Below, in pieces: positions 26,893-36,110 of a stretch of 64,000 nucleotides of DNA (positions within the stretch are counted from its first letter, which is position 1; each line of letters begins with the position of its first letter). The position numbers were made by a program, and so were the translations under genes. The stretch comes from Ectopseudomonas composti (lineage in GTDB: Bacteria; Pseudomonadota; Gammaproteobacteria; Pseudomonadales; Pseudomonadaceae). The notes under the pieces are model-generated. The model was not told the DNA's origin and did no database searches. It saw only the letters and a program-made list of their open reading frames with translations. Location: positions 361,535 through 425,534 of the forward strand of contig NZ_FOWP01000005.1 of the NCBI RefSeq assembly GCF_900115475.1. Direction: 5' to 3'.

Positions 26893-27528
26893 ATGCACCC
26901 GACACCTCGTCCACATGATCTGCTCTGGGGCCTGCGCCCTGAGCATCTGTCGCAGGAGGCGCCGGCCTGGGCTCGTGCCGCCCTGGGCAGGCATGTGCCG
27001 GTGGTGGTGCGACGGGCATCGGCCGAGCCCGGTTGGGTGGCGGTGGGCATACGTGGCGTGGCGCGTGAACAACGCCATGCCACCTGGATGCGTGTGAACG
27101 AGATCAGCCGTCTGGTCAGCCCGCAGGCCGTGGCGCGGTCCGGGCGTTGGCGTAGCCACGCTCAGCCGCAGTGGCCGGCGTTGCGCGCCCTGAATCAATT
27201 GGCGCCGCGTCTCGATGCCCTCGGCCTGGCCTGGGGCGTCACCGGCAGCCTGGGCTTCGAGCTGGCCAGCGGCATCGCCGCTGCGCATCCGGACAGCGAT
27301 CTCGATCTGTCGCTGCGTGCGTCACACCAACTGCCGCGCGACTGGGCACGCACTCTTTGCCGCCTGCTGGACGAGGCACCCGGTCGTATCGACCTGCAAC
27401 TGGAAACCCCATACGGCGCCGTGGCGTTGCGTGAGTGGGCCAGCGAGGCGCCGCGCGTTTTGCTGAAAACCCAGGACGGTCCGCTGCTGGTACGCGATCC
27501 GTGGCAATTGCAGCAGGTGGCGGCGTGA
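26893..27528 (+). CDS. mdcG: Phosphoribosyl-dephospho-CoA transferase
   Basis: MdcG transfers the MdcB product onto MdcC, producing the holo acyl carrier. It is a nucleotidyltransferase-like enzyme of 211 residues. The start MHPTPRPHDLLWGLRPEHL and the region LGLAWGVTGSLGFELASGI followed by AHPDSDLDLSLRA (the metal-binding DxD) fit the family. GAGG at 26881 supports the ATG. Its stop overlaps mdcH by four bases (GTGA). Confidence 0.95.
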   Translation: MHPTPRPHDLLWGLRPEHLSQEAPAWARAALGRHVPVVVRRASAEPGWVAVGIRGVAREQRHATWMRVNEISRLVSPQAVARSGRWRSHAQPQWPALRALNQLAPRLDALGLAWGVTGSLGFELASGIAAAHPDSDLDLSLRASHQLPRDWARTLCRLLDEAPGRIDLQLETPYGAVALREWASEAPRVLLKTQDGPLLVRDPWQLQQVAA

Positions 27529-28451
27529 GTACGCTCTGGGCCTTCCCCGGCCAAGGCGCGCAGCAGCACGGGATGCTCCAGGCATTGCCCGCCACGCCGG
27601 TGGTGCAGGCCTGTATCGAGCAGGCCAGCGTCGCGTTGGACGAGGACGTGCGCTTGCTGGATTCGCCCGAAGCCCTGCAAAGCACGCGCGCCGTGCAGCT
27701 CTGTCTGCTGATCGCTGGCGTCGCCACCGCGCGTCTACTCAGCGAACGTGGGCATCGCCCCGACTACGTCGCCGGCCTGTCCATCGGCGCCTATGCCGCT
27801 GCTGTGGTGGCCGGTGCGCTGGACTTCGCCGCTGCCGTGCGTCTGGTCGCCCTGCGTGGCGAACTGATGCAACGCGCCTATCCCAGTGGCTACGGCATGA
27901 CCGCCATCCTCGGTCTCGACCAAGCCGGCATCGAACGTCTGCTGGTCGACGCCGACGGCCCGGTATACCTGGCCAATATCAACGGCGAAAGCCAATTGGT
28001 GATCGCCGGTAGCGATGCCGCCATGGCGGCGGTGGCCGAACGTGCTCGCGCGCTCGGTGCCGGTGCGGCCAAGCGCCTGGCCATGAGCGTGCCGTCGCAC
28101 TGCGAACTGCTCGACGGCCCGGCACGCGAGCTGGCCGACGCCTTCGCGGGTGTCGAGCTGCGTACACCGCAGGTGCGCTACCTGAGCAGCAGCTCGGCGC
28201 GCCTGATCCGTGATCCCGAAACCCTGCGCGATGACCTGGCTTACAACATGAGCCGCGTCGTCGACTGGCAGGCCACGCTCGTCACCGCCTATGAACGCGG
28301 CGTGCGCCTGCATCTGGAACTGCCGCCCGGCGGCGTGCTCACCGGGCTTGCCCGACGCGTCTTCGACGCCGGCCAGGCCATCGCCTTCGAAGGCGCACGT
28401 CTGGATACACTCGACGCCATGTTGCGTCAGGAGGTAAGCCGCGACCGCTGA
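27525..28451 (+). CDS. mdcH: Malonyl-CoA:ACP transacylase subunit of malonate decarboxylase
   Basis: MdcH is an FabD-like transacylase that loads malonyl from malonyl-CoA onto MdcC to prime the complex. The 308-residue protein begins MSTLWAFPGQGAQQHGMLQ. The catalytic serine is in GLSIGAYAAAVVAGAL and the catalytic histidine is probably in SVPSHCELLDGPA. The oxyanion and substrate-arginine regions resemble FabD (ALRGELMQRAYP). The GTG start overlaps the mdcG stop. Confidence 0.95.
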   Translation: MSTLWAFPGQGAQQHGMLQALPATPVVQACIEQASVALDEDVRLLDSPEALQSTRAVQLCLLIAGVATARLLSERGHRPDYVAGLSIGAYAAAVVAGALDFAAAVRLVALRGELMQRAYPSGYGMTAILGLDQAGIERLLVDADGPVYLANINGESQLVIAGSDAAMAAVAERARALGAGAAKRLAMSVPSHCELLDGPARELADAFAGVELRTPQVRYLSSSSARLIRDPETLRDDLAYNMSRVVDWQATLVTAYERGVRLHLELPPGGVLTGLARRVFDAGQAIAFEGARLDTLDAMLRQEVSRDR

Positions 28452-28513
28452 GCCGTAGCGTTTACCGAAGCACAAAAACAACAACTTCGATACGTAAGAC
28501 GAGGACAACAACA

Positions 28514-28915
28514 ATGATCATCTACGGTGTCGCCTTCCTGGCGTTCTGCACCCTGGCAGGCATCTTCATCGGTGAACTGCTGGGCAAACTCATCGGCGTA
28601 CCCGCCAACGTTGGCGGTGTTGGTATCGCCATGATCCTGCTGATCTTCCTCGGCAGTTACCTGAGCAAGCGTGGTTTGTTCACTGGCAAGTCGGAACAGG
28701 GCGTGGAGTTCTGGAGCGCCATCTACATTCCCATCGTGGTCGCCATGGCCGCCCAGCAGAACGTCTACGGTGCCCTCAAAGGCGGGCCGATGGCGATTCT
28801 CGCTGGCACCGCTGCCGTCGCTATCGGTTTTGCGCTGGTCCCCGCACTGAGCCGCATCGGGCAAAAGAAGCCTGAAACCGACGTTGCCCCCTCCCTGAAC
28901 AAAGCGCCACGGTGA
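28514..28915 (+). CDS. madL: Malonate transporter subunit MadL
   Basis: MadL is the small subunit of the MadLM malonate:cation symporter in the inner membrane. The 133-residue protein has about four hydrophobic helices (VAFLAFCTLAGIFIGELLG, VGGVGIAMILLIFLGSYL, IYIPIVVAMAAQQNVYGAL, ILAGTAAVAIGFALVPAL). It lies 62 bases after mdcH and is followed directly by madM. Confidence 0.95.
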   Translation: MIIYGVAFLAFCTLAGIFIGELLGKLIGVPANVGGVGIAMILLIFLGSYLSKRGLFTGKSEQGVEFWSAIYIPIVVAMAAQQNVYGALKGGPMAILAGTAAVAIGFALVPALSRIGQKKPETDVAPSLNKAPR

Positions 28916-28920
28916 TTGCC

Positions 28921-29685
28921 ATGTACGAATCTTTGATGAAGGTCATTACCGGCTACGGCCTGCTCAGCGGCTTCGCCATCATCGGCATCACCATGTGGGT
29001 GTCGTACTGGATTTCCGACAAGTTCACCAAGGGCCGTCTGCACGGCTCGGCTATCGCCATCCTGCTTGGCCTGCTGCTGTCCTATATCGGCGGCGCCTAC
29101 ACGGGCGGACAGAAGGGGTTGGTGGACATCCCGTTGTTCGCCGGTATCGGCCTGCTCGGCGGCGCCATGCTGCGTGACTTCGCCATCGTCGCCACCGGTT
29201 TCGGGGTGAGTGTCGAAGAACTCAAACGCGCCGGTTTCGCCGGGGTGCTGGCGCTGTTCGTCGGCGTCTTCGCTTCCTTCGTGGCCGGTGTCGGGGTGGC
29301 CATGGCCTTTGGTTACACCGACGTGGTCAGCCTGACCACCATCGGTACCGGCGCGGTCACCTATATCGTCGGTCCGGTGACCGGTGCAGCCATCGGCGCC
29401 AGCTCCGACGTGATGGCGTTGTCCATCGCTGCCGGCCTGATCAAGGCGATTCTGGTGATGGTGGCCACGCCCTTTATTGCGCCCTATATCGGCCTGAACA
29501 ACCCACGCAGCGCGGTGATCTTCGGCGGCCTGATGGGCACCTCCAGCGGCGTGGCCGGTGGTCTGGCGGCGACCGATCCCAAGCTGGTGCCGTACGGTTG
29601 CCTGACCGCAGCCTTCTACACCGCACTGGGCTGCCTGCTCGGCCCATCCTTGCTCTACTTTCTGATGCGCGGCCTTATGGGCTGA
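28921..29685 (+). CDS. madM: Malonate transporter subunit MadM
   Basis: MadM is the large membrane subunit of the malonate transporter, about 254 residues with many hydrophobic helices. Conserved parts include AFIIGITMWVSYWISD-like sequence near the N terminus, GLLLSYIGGAYTGGQKGLVD, GIGLLGGAMLRDFAIVATGF and FGGLMGTSSGVAGGLAATDP. The ATG at 28921 is used; a GTG at 28912 overlapping the madL stop (GTGA) would add three residues and is also credible. A strong terminator follows seven bases after the stop. Confidence 0.94.
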   Translation: MYESLMKVITGYGLLSGFAIIGITMWVSYWISDKFTKGRLHGSAIAILLGLLLSYIGGAYTGGQKGLVDIPLFAGIGLLGGAMLRDFAIVATGFGVSVEELKRAGFAGVLALFVGVFASFVAGVGVAMAFGYTDVVSLTTIGTGAVTYIVGPVTGAAIGASSDVMALSIAAGLIKAILVMVATPFIAPYIGLNNPRSAVIFGGLMGTSSGVAGGLAATDPKLVPYGCLTAAFYTALGCLLGPSLLYFLMRGLMG

Positions 29686-29691
29686 CACTTC

Positions 29692-29717
29692 GCCCGCCGT
29701 CATGGCGGGCTTTTTTA
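29692..29717 (+). terminator. Rho-independent terminator of the mdc-mad operon
   Basis: GCCCGCC (29692-29698) and GGCGGGC (29704-29710) form a 7-bp stem with a 5-base loop. Six T residues follow. Confidence 0.88.
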
Positions 29718-29770
29718 TTCCGGCTGAAAGCGCCGTCCTGTTTCAGAGGCAATTGCCGCGGCTGAAGCAG

Positions 29771-29791
29771 GTAGGGTGCGCGGTGCGCACC
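29771..29791. repeat. Single REP-like element
   Basis: GTAGGGTGCGC-GGTGCGCACC is a half element. It matches the element at 38724-38744 on the opposite strand almost base for base. It lies between the convergent madM and mdcR. Confidence 0.55.
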
Positions 29792-29820
29792 AGGATTGCC
29801 GCGTAGGAACGACCTGCCGC

Positions 29821-30732
29821 CTAGGATTGCCGGCTGTACATCCGGCATTCGGCGAGCAGCGCCAGCAGGTTCGGGTCGCGCTCCTTGGCCTTGAGAAAGA
29901 CCACGCCGATATGCTGCTGCAGGTGATACTTGGCCTGCAGTGGGATCAGCTTCACCCGGTTCTCGTACACCGCCGCCACGCGTCCTGGCAGCAGTGCATA
30001 GCCAACCCCGGAGCTGACCATGCTGAGCAGGGTGAAGATGTCCTTCACCTGCATCGCCACCTTGGGTTCGAAACCGGCCTGCTGGAATACGCGGGTGCCA
30101 TCGCGGAAGGTGGCGTAGCCCTGGGTCAGGGTGATGAAGGTGTGGTCGCGCAGATCGGCCAGGTCCACTTCGGCGTGATCGGCGAAGGGCGAATCGTTGG
30201 GCGCGGCGAGGAAGATGTCATCGGAGAACAGCGCCAGCTGCTCGCAGTCCGGGTCGCTGATGCTGTCGTCGAGGGCGATGAGGATGGCGTCCAGCTCCAT
30301 GTTTTTCAGCTTGTACAGCAGGTCGACGTTGGAGCCGAGCACCAGGTCGATGTTCAGCTCGCTGCGGCGCAGCTTCAGGCCCATGATCAGTTGCGGCACG
30401 GTCTTCACCGTCAGCGAGTAGAGTGCACCGAGCTTGAAGCGCTCGGCACCGAAGCCTGCCGCTTCGCGGGTCAGGCGCACCATCTCTTGGGCGTCCTGGA
30501 TCAGCTTCTGCGCCTTCTCTTCCAGCACATAGGCGCTCTCCAGCGGAATCAGGTTGCGCCCCTCGTGTTTGAACAGTGGGCAGCGCAGCGCGCTTTCCAG
30601 CGAATGGATGGCGCGGTGCACGCTGACATTGCTGGTCTGCAGCTCGCTGGCGGCACGCGCCAGGTTGCCGCTGCGCATAAAGGCGAGAAAGACCTCCAGC
30701 TTTTTCAGGGTCAGTTCTTCATCGATCAGCAT
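29821..30732 (-). CDS. mdcR: LysR-type regulator of malonate genes
   Basis: MdcR is a LysR-family activator of the mdc operon. The 303-residue protein has an N-terminal winged helix (LKKLEVFLAFMRSGNLARAA, ELQTSNVSVHRAIHSLE). A type-2 periplasmic-binding-like effector domain covers about residues 95-295. Serine-valine-histidine at the recognition helix, instead of the usual QPA-S, is typical of MdcR. It converges with madM, the usual place for mdcR in Pseudomonas, and diverges from the thioesterase gene. Confidence 0.92.
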   Translation of the reverse strand: MLIDEELTLKKLEVFLAFMRSGNLARAASELQTSNVSVHRAIHSLESALRCPLFKHEGRNLIPLESAYVLEEKAQKLIQDAQEMVRLTREAAGFGAERFKLGALYSLTVKTVPQLIMGLKLRRSELNIDLVLGSNVDLLYKLKNMELDAILIALDDSISDPDCEQLALFSDDIFLAAPNDSPFADHAEVDLADLRDHTFITLTQGYATFRDGTRVFQQAGFEPKVAMQVKDIFTLLSMVSSGVGYALLPGRVAAVYENRVKLIPLQAKYHLQQHIGVVFLKAKERDPNLLALLAECRMYSRQS

Positions 30733-30901
30733 CGGCCTGTTGTCCTTTTCCAGCGGTGGCTGATTGTGCCGTATCCATGCCGGTCAGCGGTGATCGGTTG
30801 GTGCGACTTTGGTTGCAGACAGCGATGTCTGGAATGCCCCCTTGTTTGTCATTTCAATAATATTGATATGAGTGCTGAGCAGAGGCTACCGTACGAGCAG
30901 T

Positions 30902-30917
30902 CCTGCACTGGTGCAGG
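30902..30917. promoter_or_regulatory. Palindrome upstream of the thioesterase gene
   Basis: CCTGCAC-TG-GTGCAGG is a perfect 16-bp palindrome 44 bases before the ATG at 30962. It could be an operator for the MarR regulator encoded at the other end of this small cluster; there is no direct proof. Confidence 0.4.
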
Positions 30918-30961
30918 CCAATGCCTGCGCACTGCGCCGTTCCTGTTTGAGGAGTACCGCC

Positions 30962-31414
30962 ATGAATGATTTCGCCTCGCTGCCCGCGACCTCCGGCCTG
31001 AAGGCCCTGCAAGCCCTGATTCGCGGTGAACTGCCGGCGCCGCCCATCGGCGAGACCATGGGTATCCATGCGGTGCAGGTGGCGGCGGGCAGCATCACCC
31101 TGGAGGGGCGCCCGGATCAGCGTCACCTGAACCCGGCCGGCGCCGTGCATGGCGGTTTTGCTGCCACCTGCCTGGACGGTGCCGCGGCACTGGCGCTGTT
31201 CTCCATCCTCGAGGCGGACGTGCCGCACTCGACGGTGGACCTCAACGTCAAGTACGTGCGCCCGTTGCGCCCCGGCGAGGCCTACCAGGTGCGTGGTTGG
31301 GTGGTCGAGCGCACCCGCAGCCTGGCGATCTGCGATGCGCAGATCGTCGATGCACAGGGCAAGCTGTGCGCCAAGGCCACCACGACCTTCGTCATCGGAG
31401 CGGCCAAGGCATGA
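30962..31414 (+). CDS. PaaI-family hotdog thioesterase
   Basis: A 150-residue cytoplasmic acyl-CoA thioesterase of the PaaI/YbgC-like hotdog fold. The active-site region is HLNPAGAVHGGFAATCLDGA, with the strand TVDLNVKYVRPLRPGEAYQV and the end CAKATTTFVIGA. The ATG has GAGGAG at 30949-30954. Its stop overlaps the next gene (ATGA), so it works in tandem with the dehydrogenase. The actual acyl-CoA is unknown. Confidence 0.85.
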   Translation: MNDFASLPATSGLKALQALIRGELPAPPIGETMGIHAVQVAAGSITLEGRPDQRHLNPAGAVHGGFAATCLDGAAALALFSILEADVPHSTVDLNVKYVRPLRPGEAYQVRGWVVERTRSLAICDAQIVDAQGKLCAKATTTFVIGAAKA

Positions 31415-32427
31415 AGGCGCTCATGGTTCAGGGCCCCGGCCAGCTGGCCTGGGTCGAGGCGCCCGATCCACAACTTGCTACTGCGGCCAGTGCGTTGGTC
31501 AGGCCCATCGCCTCGGCCTCCTGTGATCTGGATCGGCGCTTGATCGCCGGTACCACGCCGTTCAAACCGCCGTTCGCACTGGGCCATGAATGCGTGGCCG
31601 AAGTGCTGGAGGTGGGTTCGGCGGTACGCCATGTGCGCCGTGGCGATCTGGTTTCGGTGCCTTGGAAGATCGCCTGTGGCAGTTGTGCGCAATGCTTGGC
31701 CGGGCGTTCCAGCGCCTGCACGGCGGTGCCGCGCATGGCTGCCTATGGCGTGCCGGCGGGTGGTCACTGGGGTGGGCTGTTCTCCGAGTTGGTGATGGTG
31801 CCGTTCGCCGACGCCATGCTGGTGCCATTGCCCGCCGGGCTCGACCCGGTGGCAGTCTCCAGTGCCAGCGACAACCTCACCGATGCCTGGGTAGCCGCCA
31901 GTCGGCCGCTGGCCACACGCCAGGATGCCCGTGTGCTGGTGGTCGGCGGCACGGAAAGCCTCGGTGTGCTCGCCGTGCAGATGGCGCGGGCCGCCGGTGC
32001 GGCCAGCGTGGACTACCTCGATGATCATCCGCTGCGTCAGCAGCTAGCCGCGCGCAGTGGCGCCGGTGTCGATCTGGCAGGAAGCGATCTCGACCGCAGC
32101 TATGACCTTGTGATCTCTGCCACCCGTGATCATCAGGCGCTGCGCCGTGGCCTGCTGGCGCTGGCCCCTGGCGGGCATTGCTCGTGCATCGGCATCATCT
32201 TCGACGATCCGAAGATTCCGCTGTTCGACATGTACCTGCGTGACGTCACCTTCTCGGTTGGCGCCTGCAGCGTGCAGCAGCACATCCCCAAGGTGCTGGA
32301 CCTGGTGCACAGCGGCTGCTGCGATCCGCTGCTGGTCAACCCGCAGGTGGTGGGCTGGGAGGATGCACCGCAGGCCCTGATTCAGCCGCTGACCAAGTGC
32401 ATCGTGGTGCGCGAGCGCATCACCTGA
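31411..32427 (+). CDS. Zinc-dependent alcohol dehydrogenase-like protein (MDR family)
   Basis: A 338-residue medium-chain dehydrogenase. The N-terminal GroES-like part has the catalytic-zinc region (Cys in SASCDLDRRL, His-Glu in LGHECVAEV). The four structural-zinc cysteines are in ACGSCAQCLAGRSSAC. The Rossmann part has VLVVGGTESLGVLAVQMARA with an acidic residue after it (DYLDD), which suggests NAD preference. The start overlaps the thioesterase stop by four bases. The substrate is not evident. It converges with marR. Confidence 0.85.
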   Translation: MKALMVQGPGQLAWVEAPDPQLATAASALVRPIASASCDLDRRLIAGTTPFKPPFALGHECVAEVLEVGSAVRHVRRGDLVSVPWKIACGSCAQCLAGRSSACTAVPRMAAYGVPAGGHWGGLFSELVMVPFADAMLVPLPAGLDPVAVSSASDNLTDAWVAASRPLATRQDARVLVVGGTESLGVLAVQMARAAGAASVDYLDDHPLRQQLAARSGAGVDLAGSDLDRSYDLVISATRDHQALRRGLLALAPGGHCSCIGIIFDDPKIPLFDMYLRDVTFSVGACSVQQHIPKVLDLVHSGCCDPLLVNPQVVGWEDAPQALIQPLTKCIVVRERIT

Positions 32428-32433
32428 GACGGC

Positions 32434-32901
32434 TCAGTTGAGGTGTTCGGCAAGCGCCAGCATCACCCGTCGCCAGGCGTCCTGACCGTCGGCGTCGGTG
32501 TTGGCGAAGGCATCACGCAAGGTGCGTCGCTCCCGCTCGGTGGCCTCGGCCTCCAGCGCCGCGCCTGCGTCGCTCAGGGCCAGCAGCTTGAAGCGATGCC
32601 GGCCTGGCTCGCGGGTGTATTGCACCAGCGTCTGTTCGAACAGGTGCGACAGTGGACGATGCAGCGCCTGGTTGCTGACGCCCAGAGTGGTGGCCAGTTC
32701 ACCGACGCTGATTGCATCGGCGCGGGCGATCACATACAGAATGCGGTGGTGGACACGGGACAGCCCACGCGCCTCGAGAAAGCGGTCGGCCTCCACCGTC
32801 AGGCCGCGGAAACCGAAATGCAGCAGCTCGAGGCTATGGTCCAGTGGGTCCAACGATTTCAGGTTCACGGACGCCGTATTGATCTTTTTCTCGATGACCA
32901 T
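32434..32901 (-). CDS. MarR-family transcriptional regulator
   Basis: A 155-residue regulator with the MarR winged-helix fold. The recognition region is LSRVHHRILYVIARADAISV then GELATTLGVSNQALHRPLSH, with the wing at LVQYTREPGRHRFKLLALSD. The ATG at 32901 (MVIEKKINTA) is used; a GTG at 32931 would add ten residues and neither has a clear ribosome site. It diverges from the glutathione S-transferase and converges with the dehydrogenase, so either may be its target. Confidence 0.85.
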   Translation of the reverse strand: MVIEKKINTASVNLKSLDPLDHSLELLHFGFRGLTVEADRFLEARGLSRVHHRILYVIARADAISVGELATTLGVSNQALHRPLSHLFEQTLVQYTREPGRHRFKLLALSDAGAALEAEATERERRTLRDAFANTDADGQDAWRRVMLALAEHLN

Positions 32902-32981
32902 GGGATATTCACGCGGGTTGAAGTGGCGCACAGCCTAAGGCTTCGACCGGCTCTCTCACAACACGACACAGGAACACGCGC

Positions 32982-33587
32982 ATGCAACTGATCTACGCTG
33001 CTGCCTCACCCTTCGCCCGCAAGGTTCGCGTACTGGCCGCGGAAACCGGCCTGCTGGCGCGCATCGAGCTGCTCGATACCGCCGTACTGCCGATTACGCT
33101 GAACGAGAGGGTCAACGCGCTCAACCCGCTGGGCAAGATTCCGGTGCTGCTGGCCGACGCTGGCGAGGCGCTGTACGACAGCCGGGTGATCTGCGAATAC
33201 CTCGATACCCTGCACGCGGGGGCGAAGCTGCTGCCGAGTGGTGCGGCGCGCTGGCAGGTGCTACGCCTGGCCGCGCTGGCCGATGGCTTGATGGACGCGG
33301 CCCTGCTGGCGCGTTACGAGCGTGCAGCGCGGCCCGTCGAGCTGCGGTGGCCAGCCTGGCTGGATGGCCAACTGGGCAAGGTGCAGCGCGCCCTGGCGGA
33401 GCTGGAGCGCCAGATCGAACACTTGCAGGGCCCGCTCGACCTGGCGCAGATCGGCGTCGCCTGCGCCCTGGGCTATCTGGATTTCCGCTTCGCCGACCTC
33501 GACTGGCGAGCCGCGCATTCGGGGCTGGCCGCTTTCCAGCAGGACTTCGCCCAGCGCGCCTCGATGCAGGCCAGCGCGCCGGTGTGA
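32982..33587 (+). CDS. Glutathione S-transferase family protein
   Basis: A 201-residue soluble enzyme with an N-terminal thioredoxin-like glutathione domain (MQLIYAAASPFARKVRVLAA; catalytic Ser in SPFARKV). The conserved motif NPLGKIPVLLADAGEALYDS-RVICEYLD follows. An all-helical C-terminal domain covers about residues 85-200. The substrate is unknown. It diverges from the marR gene, a common pairing for detoxification enzymes. Confidence 0.9.
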   Translation: MQLIYAAASPFARKVRVLAAETGLLARIELLDTAVLPITLNERVNALNPLGKIPVLLADAGEALYDSRVICEYLDTLHAGAKLLPSGAARWQVLRLAALADGLMDAALLARYERAARPVELRWPAWLDGQLGKVQRALAELERQIEHLQGPLDLAQIGVACALGYLDFRFADLDWRAAHSGLAAFQQDFAQRASMQASAPV

Positions 33588-33596
33588 GTCGCCGGT

Positions 33597-35222
33597 TCAG
33601 AGACGAAAGCGTGTCACCAACTGATTGAGGCCGACGGCCAGGCTCGACAACTCCTGGCTGGCGGCAGTGGTCTGATCAGCGCCGGCCGAGCTTTGCAGTG
33701 ACAGGTCGCGGATGTTGACCAGGTTGCGATCCACCTCGCGGGCCACCTGCGCCTGCTCTTCCGAGGCGCTGGCGATCACTAGGTTGCGTTCATTGATTGC
33801 ACCGATGGACTGGGTGATTTGCTCCAGCGCCTGGCCGGCGGATTGAGCCAGGCCGAGTGTTGAGTCGGCGCGCTGCATGCTGGTGTCCATCGCCTGCACG
33901 GCCTGTTCGGTTTCTTTCTGGATGAGATCGATCATCTGCTCGACTTCGCCAGTCGATTGTTGGGTGCGGTGGGCGAGGGCGCGAACCTCGTCGGCCACCA
34001 CGGCGAAGCCTCGGCCCTGCTCGCCGGCCCGCGCGGCCTCGATAGCCGCATTGAGCGCCAGCAGATTGGTCTGCTCGGCGATGGCACGGATCACCGTGAC
34101 CACCTGACCGATGTTGCGCACGTTGTCGGCCAGGCGGCGGATCTCTTCGCTGGTGGTGGATATATCCTGCGTCAGCAGGCCGATCGATTCGACCGTCTGG
34201 CCTACCTGGTTCTGGCCTTGGCGCGCGGTATGGTCGGTCTCGCGGGAGGCCTCCGATGTGTTGACGGCGTTGCGTGCGACTTCTTCCACGGCTGCGGTCA
34301 TTTCGTTGACGGCGGTCGCGGCCTGTTCGATCTCGTTGTTCTGCTGGTGCAGCCCGCGCGTGCTGTCCTCGGTGACGGCATGCAGCTCTTCGGAGGCGGA
34401 CGCCAGCTGGCTGGAAGAGTCGGCGATCTGTTGGATGGTGTCGCGCAGGCTGTGACGCATGGTGGCGAGCGCGGCCAGCAGTTGCGCGGGCTCATCCTGG
34501 CCCTCGTCGCTGATTTCACGGCTGAGGTCGCCGGCGGCAATGTCACCGGCCATGCTCACCGCCTTGTTCAACGGCACGACGATGCTGCGCGTGAACAGCA
34601 GGGCGAGCACTACCGTCAGCAGCATGGCTACAGCAACGGCGGCCTGCACGATATGCCTGGCGTTGTCGTAGGCGTCTTCGCTCTGTGCCGAGGCATTGCC
34701 TGCGCCGCTCTTGTTCAGCTGCATCAGCTCCCGCAATGAGGACGTCAGGGCGTCGGCGGTCTCGCTCAGCGGGCCTTCCACCAACTGGCTGACCTGCACG
34801 TCGTTACCCGCCAGAATCGCTTTCATCACCTCGATTTGACTGGCCATGTAGCGTTCCCGGCTATTGTGAAACCTGTCATAGGCCGACCGTTCCTCGGCCG
34901 AGTTGATGAATGCGGCGTACGTTTGTTCGACGCGCGCCAGGTCCTTCTTCGCCTGTTCGAGAGCTGCCAGATCGGTGCTGCGGTTTTCAGCGTCGCGGGA
35001 AATATGAATGCGTAAGGTCAACGCACGAATTTTCGCCGCGCTCGTGTTCATCTCGTCCAGCGCCAGCACTGACGGAAACCACTTGCCCTCGATGGCATCG
35101 GACATCTCGTCCATGCGTGACATCTGCATCAGGGTAATCCAGCCTAACAGCAAGACCAGCAGTGCCAGTACGGCGAAGCTGGCAGCGGCACGCCAGCCGA
35201 TCTTCATCTTTCTCAGCAACAT
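33597..35222 (-). CDS. Methyl-accepting chemotaxis protein
   Basis: A 541-residue chemoreceptor. The first membrane helix is at about residues 12-32 ([18 protein letters not shown]). A four-helix-bundle periplasmic sensor follows (about 35-190). The second helix is near 190-212 ([17 protein letters not shown]), then HAMP ([20 protein letters not shown]). The cytoplasmic signalling domain has the conserved hairpin [26 protein letters not shown]. The ATG at 35222 has GAGG five bases upstream. The ligand is unknown; lone receptors beside EAL proteins are common in Pseudomonas. Confidence 0.94.
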   Translation of the reverse strand: MLLRKMKIGWRAAASFAVLALLVLLLGWITLMQMSRMDEMSDAIEGKWFPSVLALDEMNTSAAKIRALTLRIHISRDAENRSTDLAALEQAKKDLARVEQTYAAFINSAEERSAYDRFHNSRERYMASQIEVMKAILAGNDVQVSQLVEGPLSETADALTSSLRELMQLNKSGAGNASAQSEDAYDNARHIVQAAVAVAMLLTVVLALLFTRSIVVPLNKAVSMAGDIAAGDLSREISDEGQDEPAQLLAALATMRHSLRDTIQQIADSSSQLASASEELHAVTEDSTRGLHQQNNEIEQAATAVNEMTAAVEEVARNAVNTSEASRETDHTARQGQNQVGQTVESIGLLTQDISTTSEEIRRLADNVRNIGQVVTVIRAIAEQTNLLALNAAIEAARAGEQGRGFAVVADEVRALAHRTQQSTGEVEQMIDLIQKETEQAVQAMDTSMQRADSTLGLAQSAGQALEQITQSIGAINERNLVIASASEEQAQVAREVDRNLVNIRDLSLQSSAGADQTTAASQELSSLAVGLNQLVTRFRL

Positions 35223-35312
35223 GACTACCTCGTGGAAACAGCGTAAATGACATCATCGATGTGCGATGAAAATTGATTGAGTGATCAGTTTTTATGTCAA
35301 CGACCGCGTCGG

Positions 35313-36110
35313 TTAATTACTGATGCGAGAAGAACCTTGCATCCCTGTAATGTCGCTAGAGGGTTGTCCGAATAAATAACCCTGCACCCAATAGCTGCCG
35401 AGACTTTGCGCCAGGTGTAGGTCGGCAGAAGTTTCGATGCCTTCGACTATTACGCAGGGCGCCAATGTCTTGCACAGTTCCAGCAGATACTTGAGTGTTT
35501 TCTCGCCATGCGTACTATTGCGCGCGCGTTGTATATAGCTCTGGTCGATCTTGATGATGTCCGGCTGACTTTGCTGAATGAACGACAATGTGCCGAAGCC
35601 CGAGCCGAAATCATCGACTGCCACTCGGCAGCCGGTGTGGCGTAACCGATGTACCAGGTCGACCGCGCTGCGGTGATTGGGTGGCACGGCACTTTCGGTG
35701 ATTTCGATGACCAGGCGGCGGGCCACCTCGGGAGCGCTGGAGAAGCGCTCCAGCAGTTGATCCCAATCGCTGTCGAGCACGGTACTGAGTGCTGAGATGT
35801 TGCAGCCAAGGGTCAGCGCAGGGTTGTCACGTAGCAGCGTGAGCACGGTGCAGATCACGCGATGGTCCAGCGGCCGTATGACGTGTAGCCGCTCCAGTAA
35901 CGGGAAGGGATTGAAGCCCAGGCCTTCGCCGGCGTGGCGTAACAGGCTCTCACGGTACAGCACGCGCTGGGTTTCGCCAGGGGCGACCACAGGCTGGAAA
36001 GCCAGGTGGAAGTGACCGCGTTGTAGCTGTTCGTAGAACAGGTGCGCCCGCTGCAAGTCATTCAGCGGATTGTTGGCTACGGGGCGGAAGAACGGCTCGT
36101 GGCTGGTCAT
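35313..36110 (-). CDS. EAL-domain cyclic di-GMP phosphodiesterase
   Basis: A 265-residue protein made almost only of an EAL domain, which hydrolyses cyclic di-GMP. The signature EAL is ESL here (residues 54-56). Other catalytic positions are kept: Asn104 in GCNISAL, Glu139 in EITES, Asp166-Asp167 in VDDFGSGFG, Lys187 in IKID, Glu223 in VEGIET and Gln243 in WVQGYLFGQP. It is thus probably active, though the changed motif needs testing. No sensor domain is fused. It lies 90 bases upstream of the chemoreceptor gene on the same strand. Confidence 0.88.
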   Translation of the reverse strand: MTSHEPFFRPVANNPLNDLQRAHLFYEQLQRGHFHLAFQPVVAPGETQRVLYRESLLRHAGEGLGFNPFPLLERLHVIRPLDHRVICTVLTLLRDNPALTLGCNISALSTVLDSDWDQLLERFSSAPEVARRLVIEITESAVPPNHRSAVDLVHRLRHTGCRVAVDDFGSGFGTLSFIQQSQPDIIKIDQSYIQRARNSTHGEKTLKYLLELCKTLAPCVIVEGIETSADLHLAQSLGSYWVQGYLFGQPSSDITGMQGSSRISN

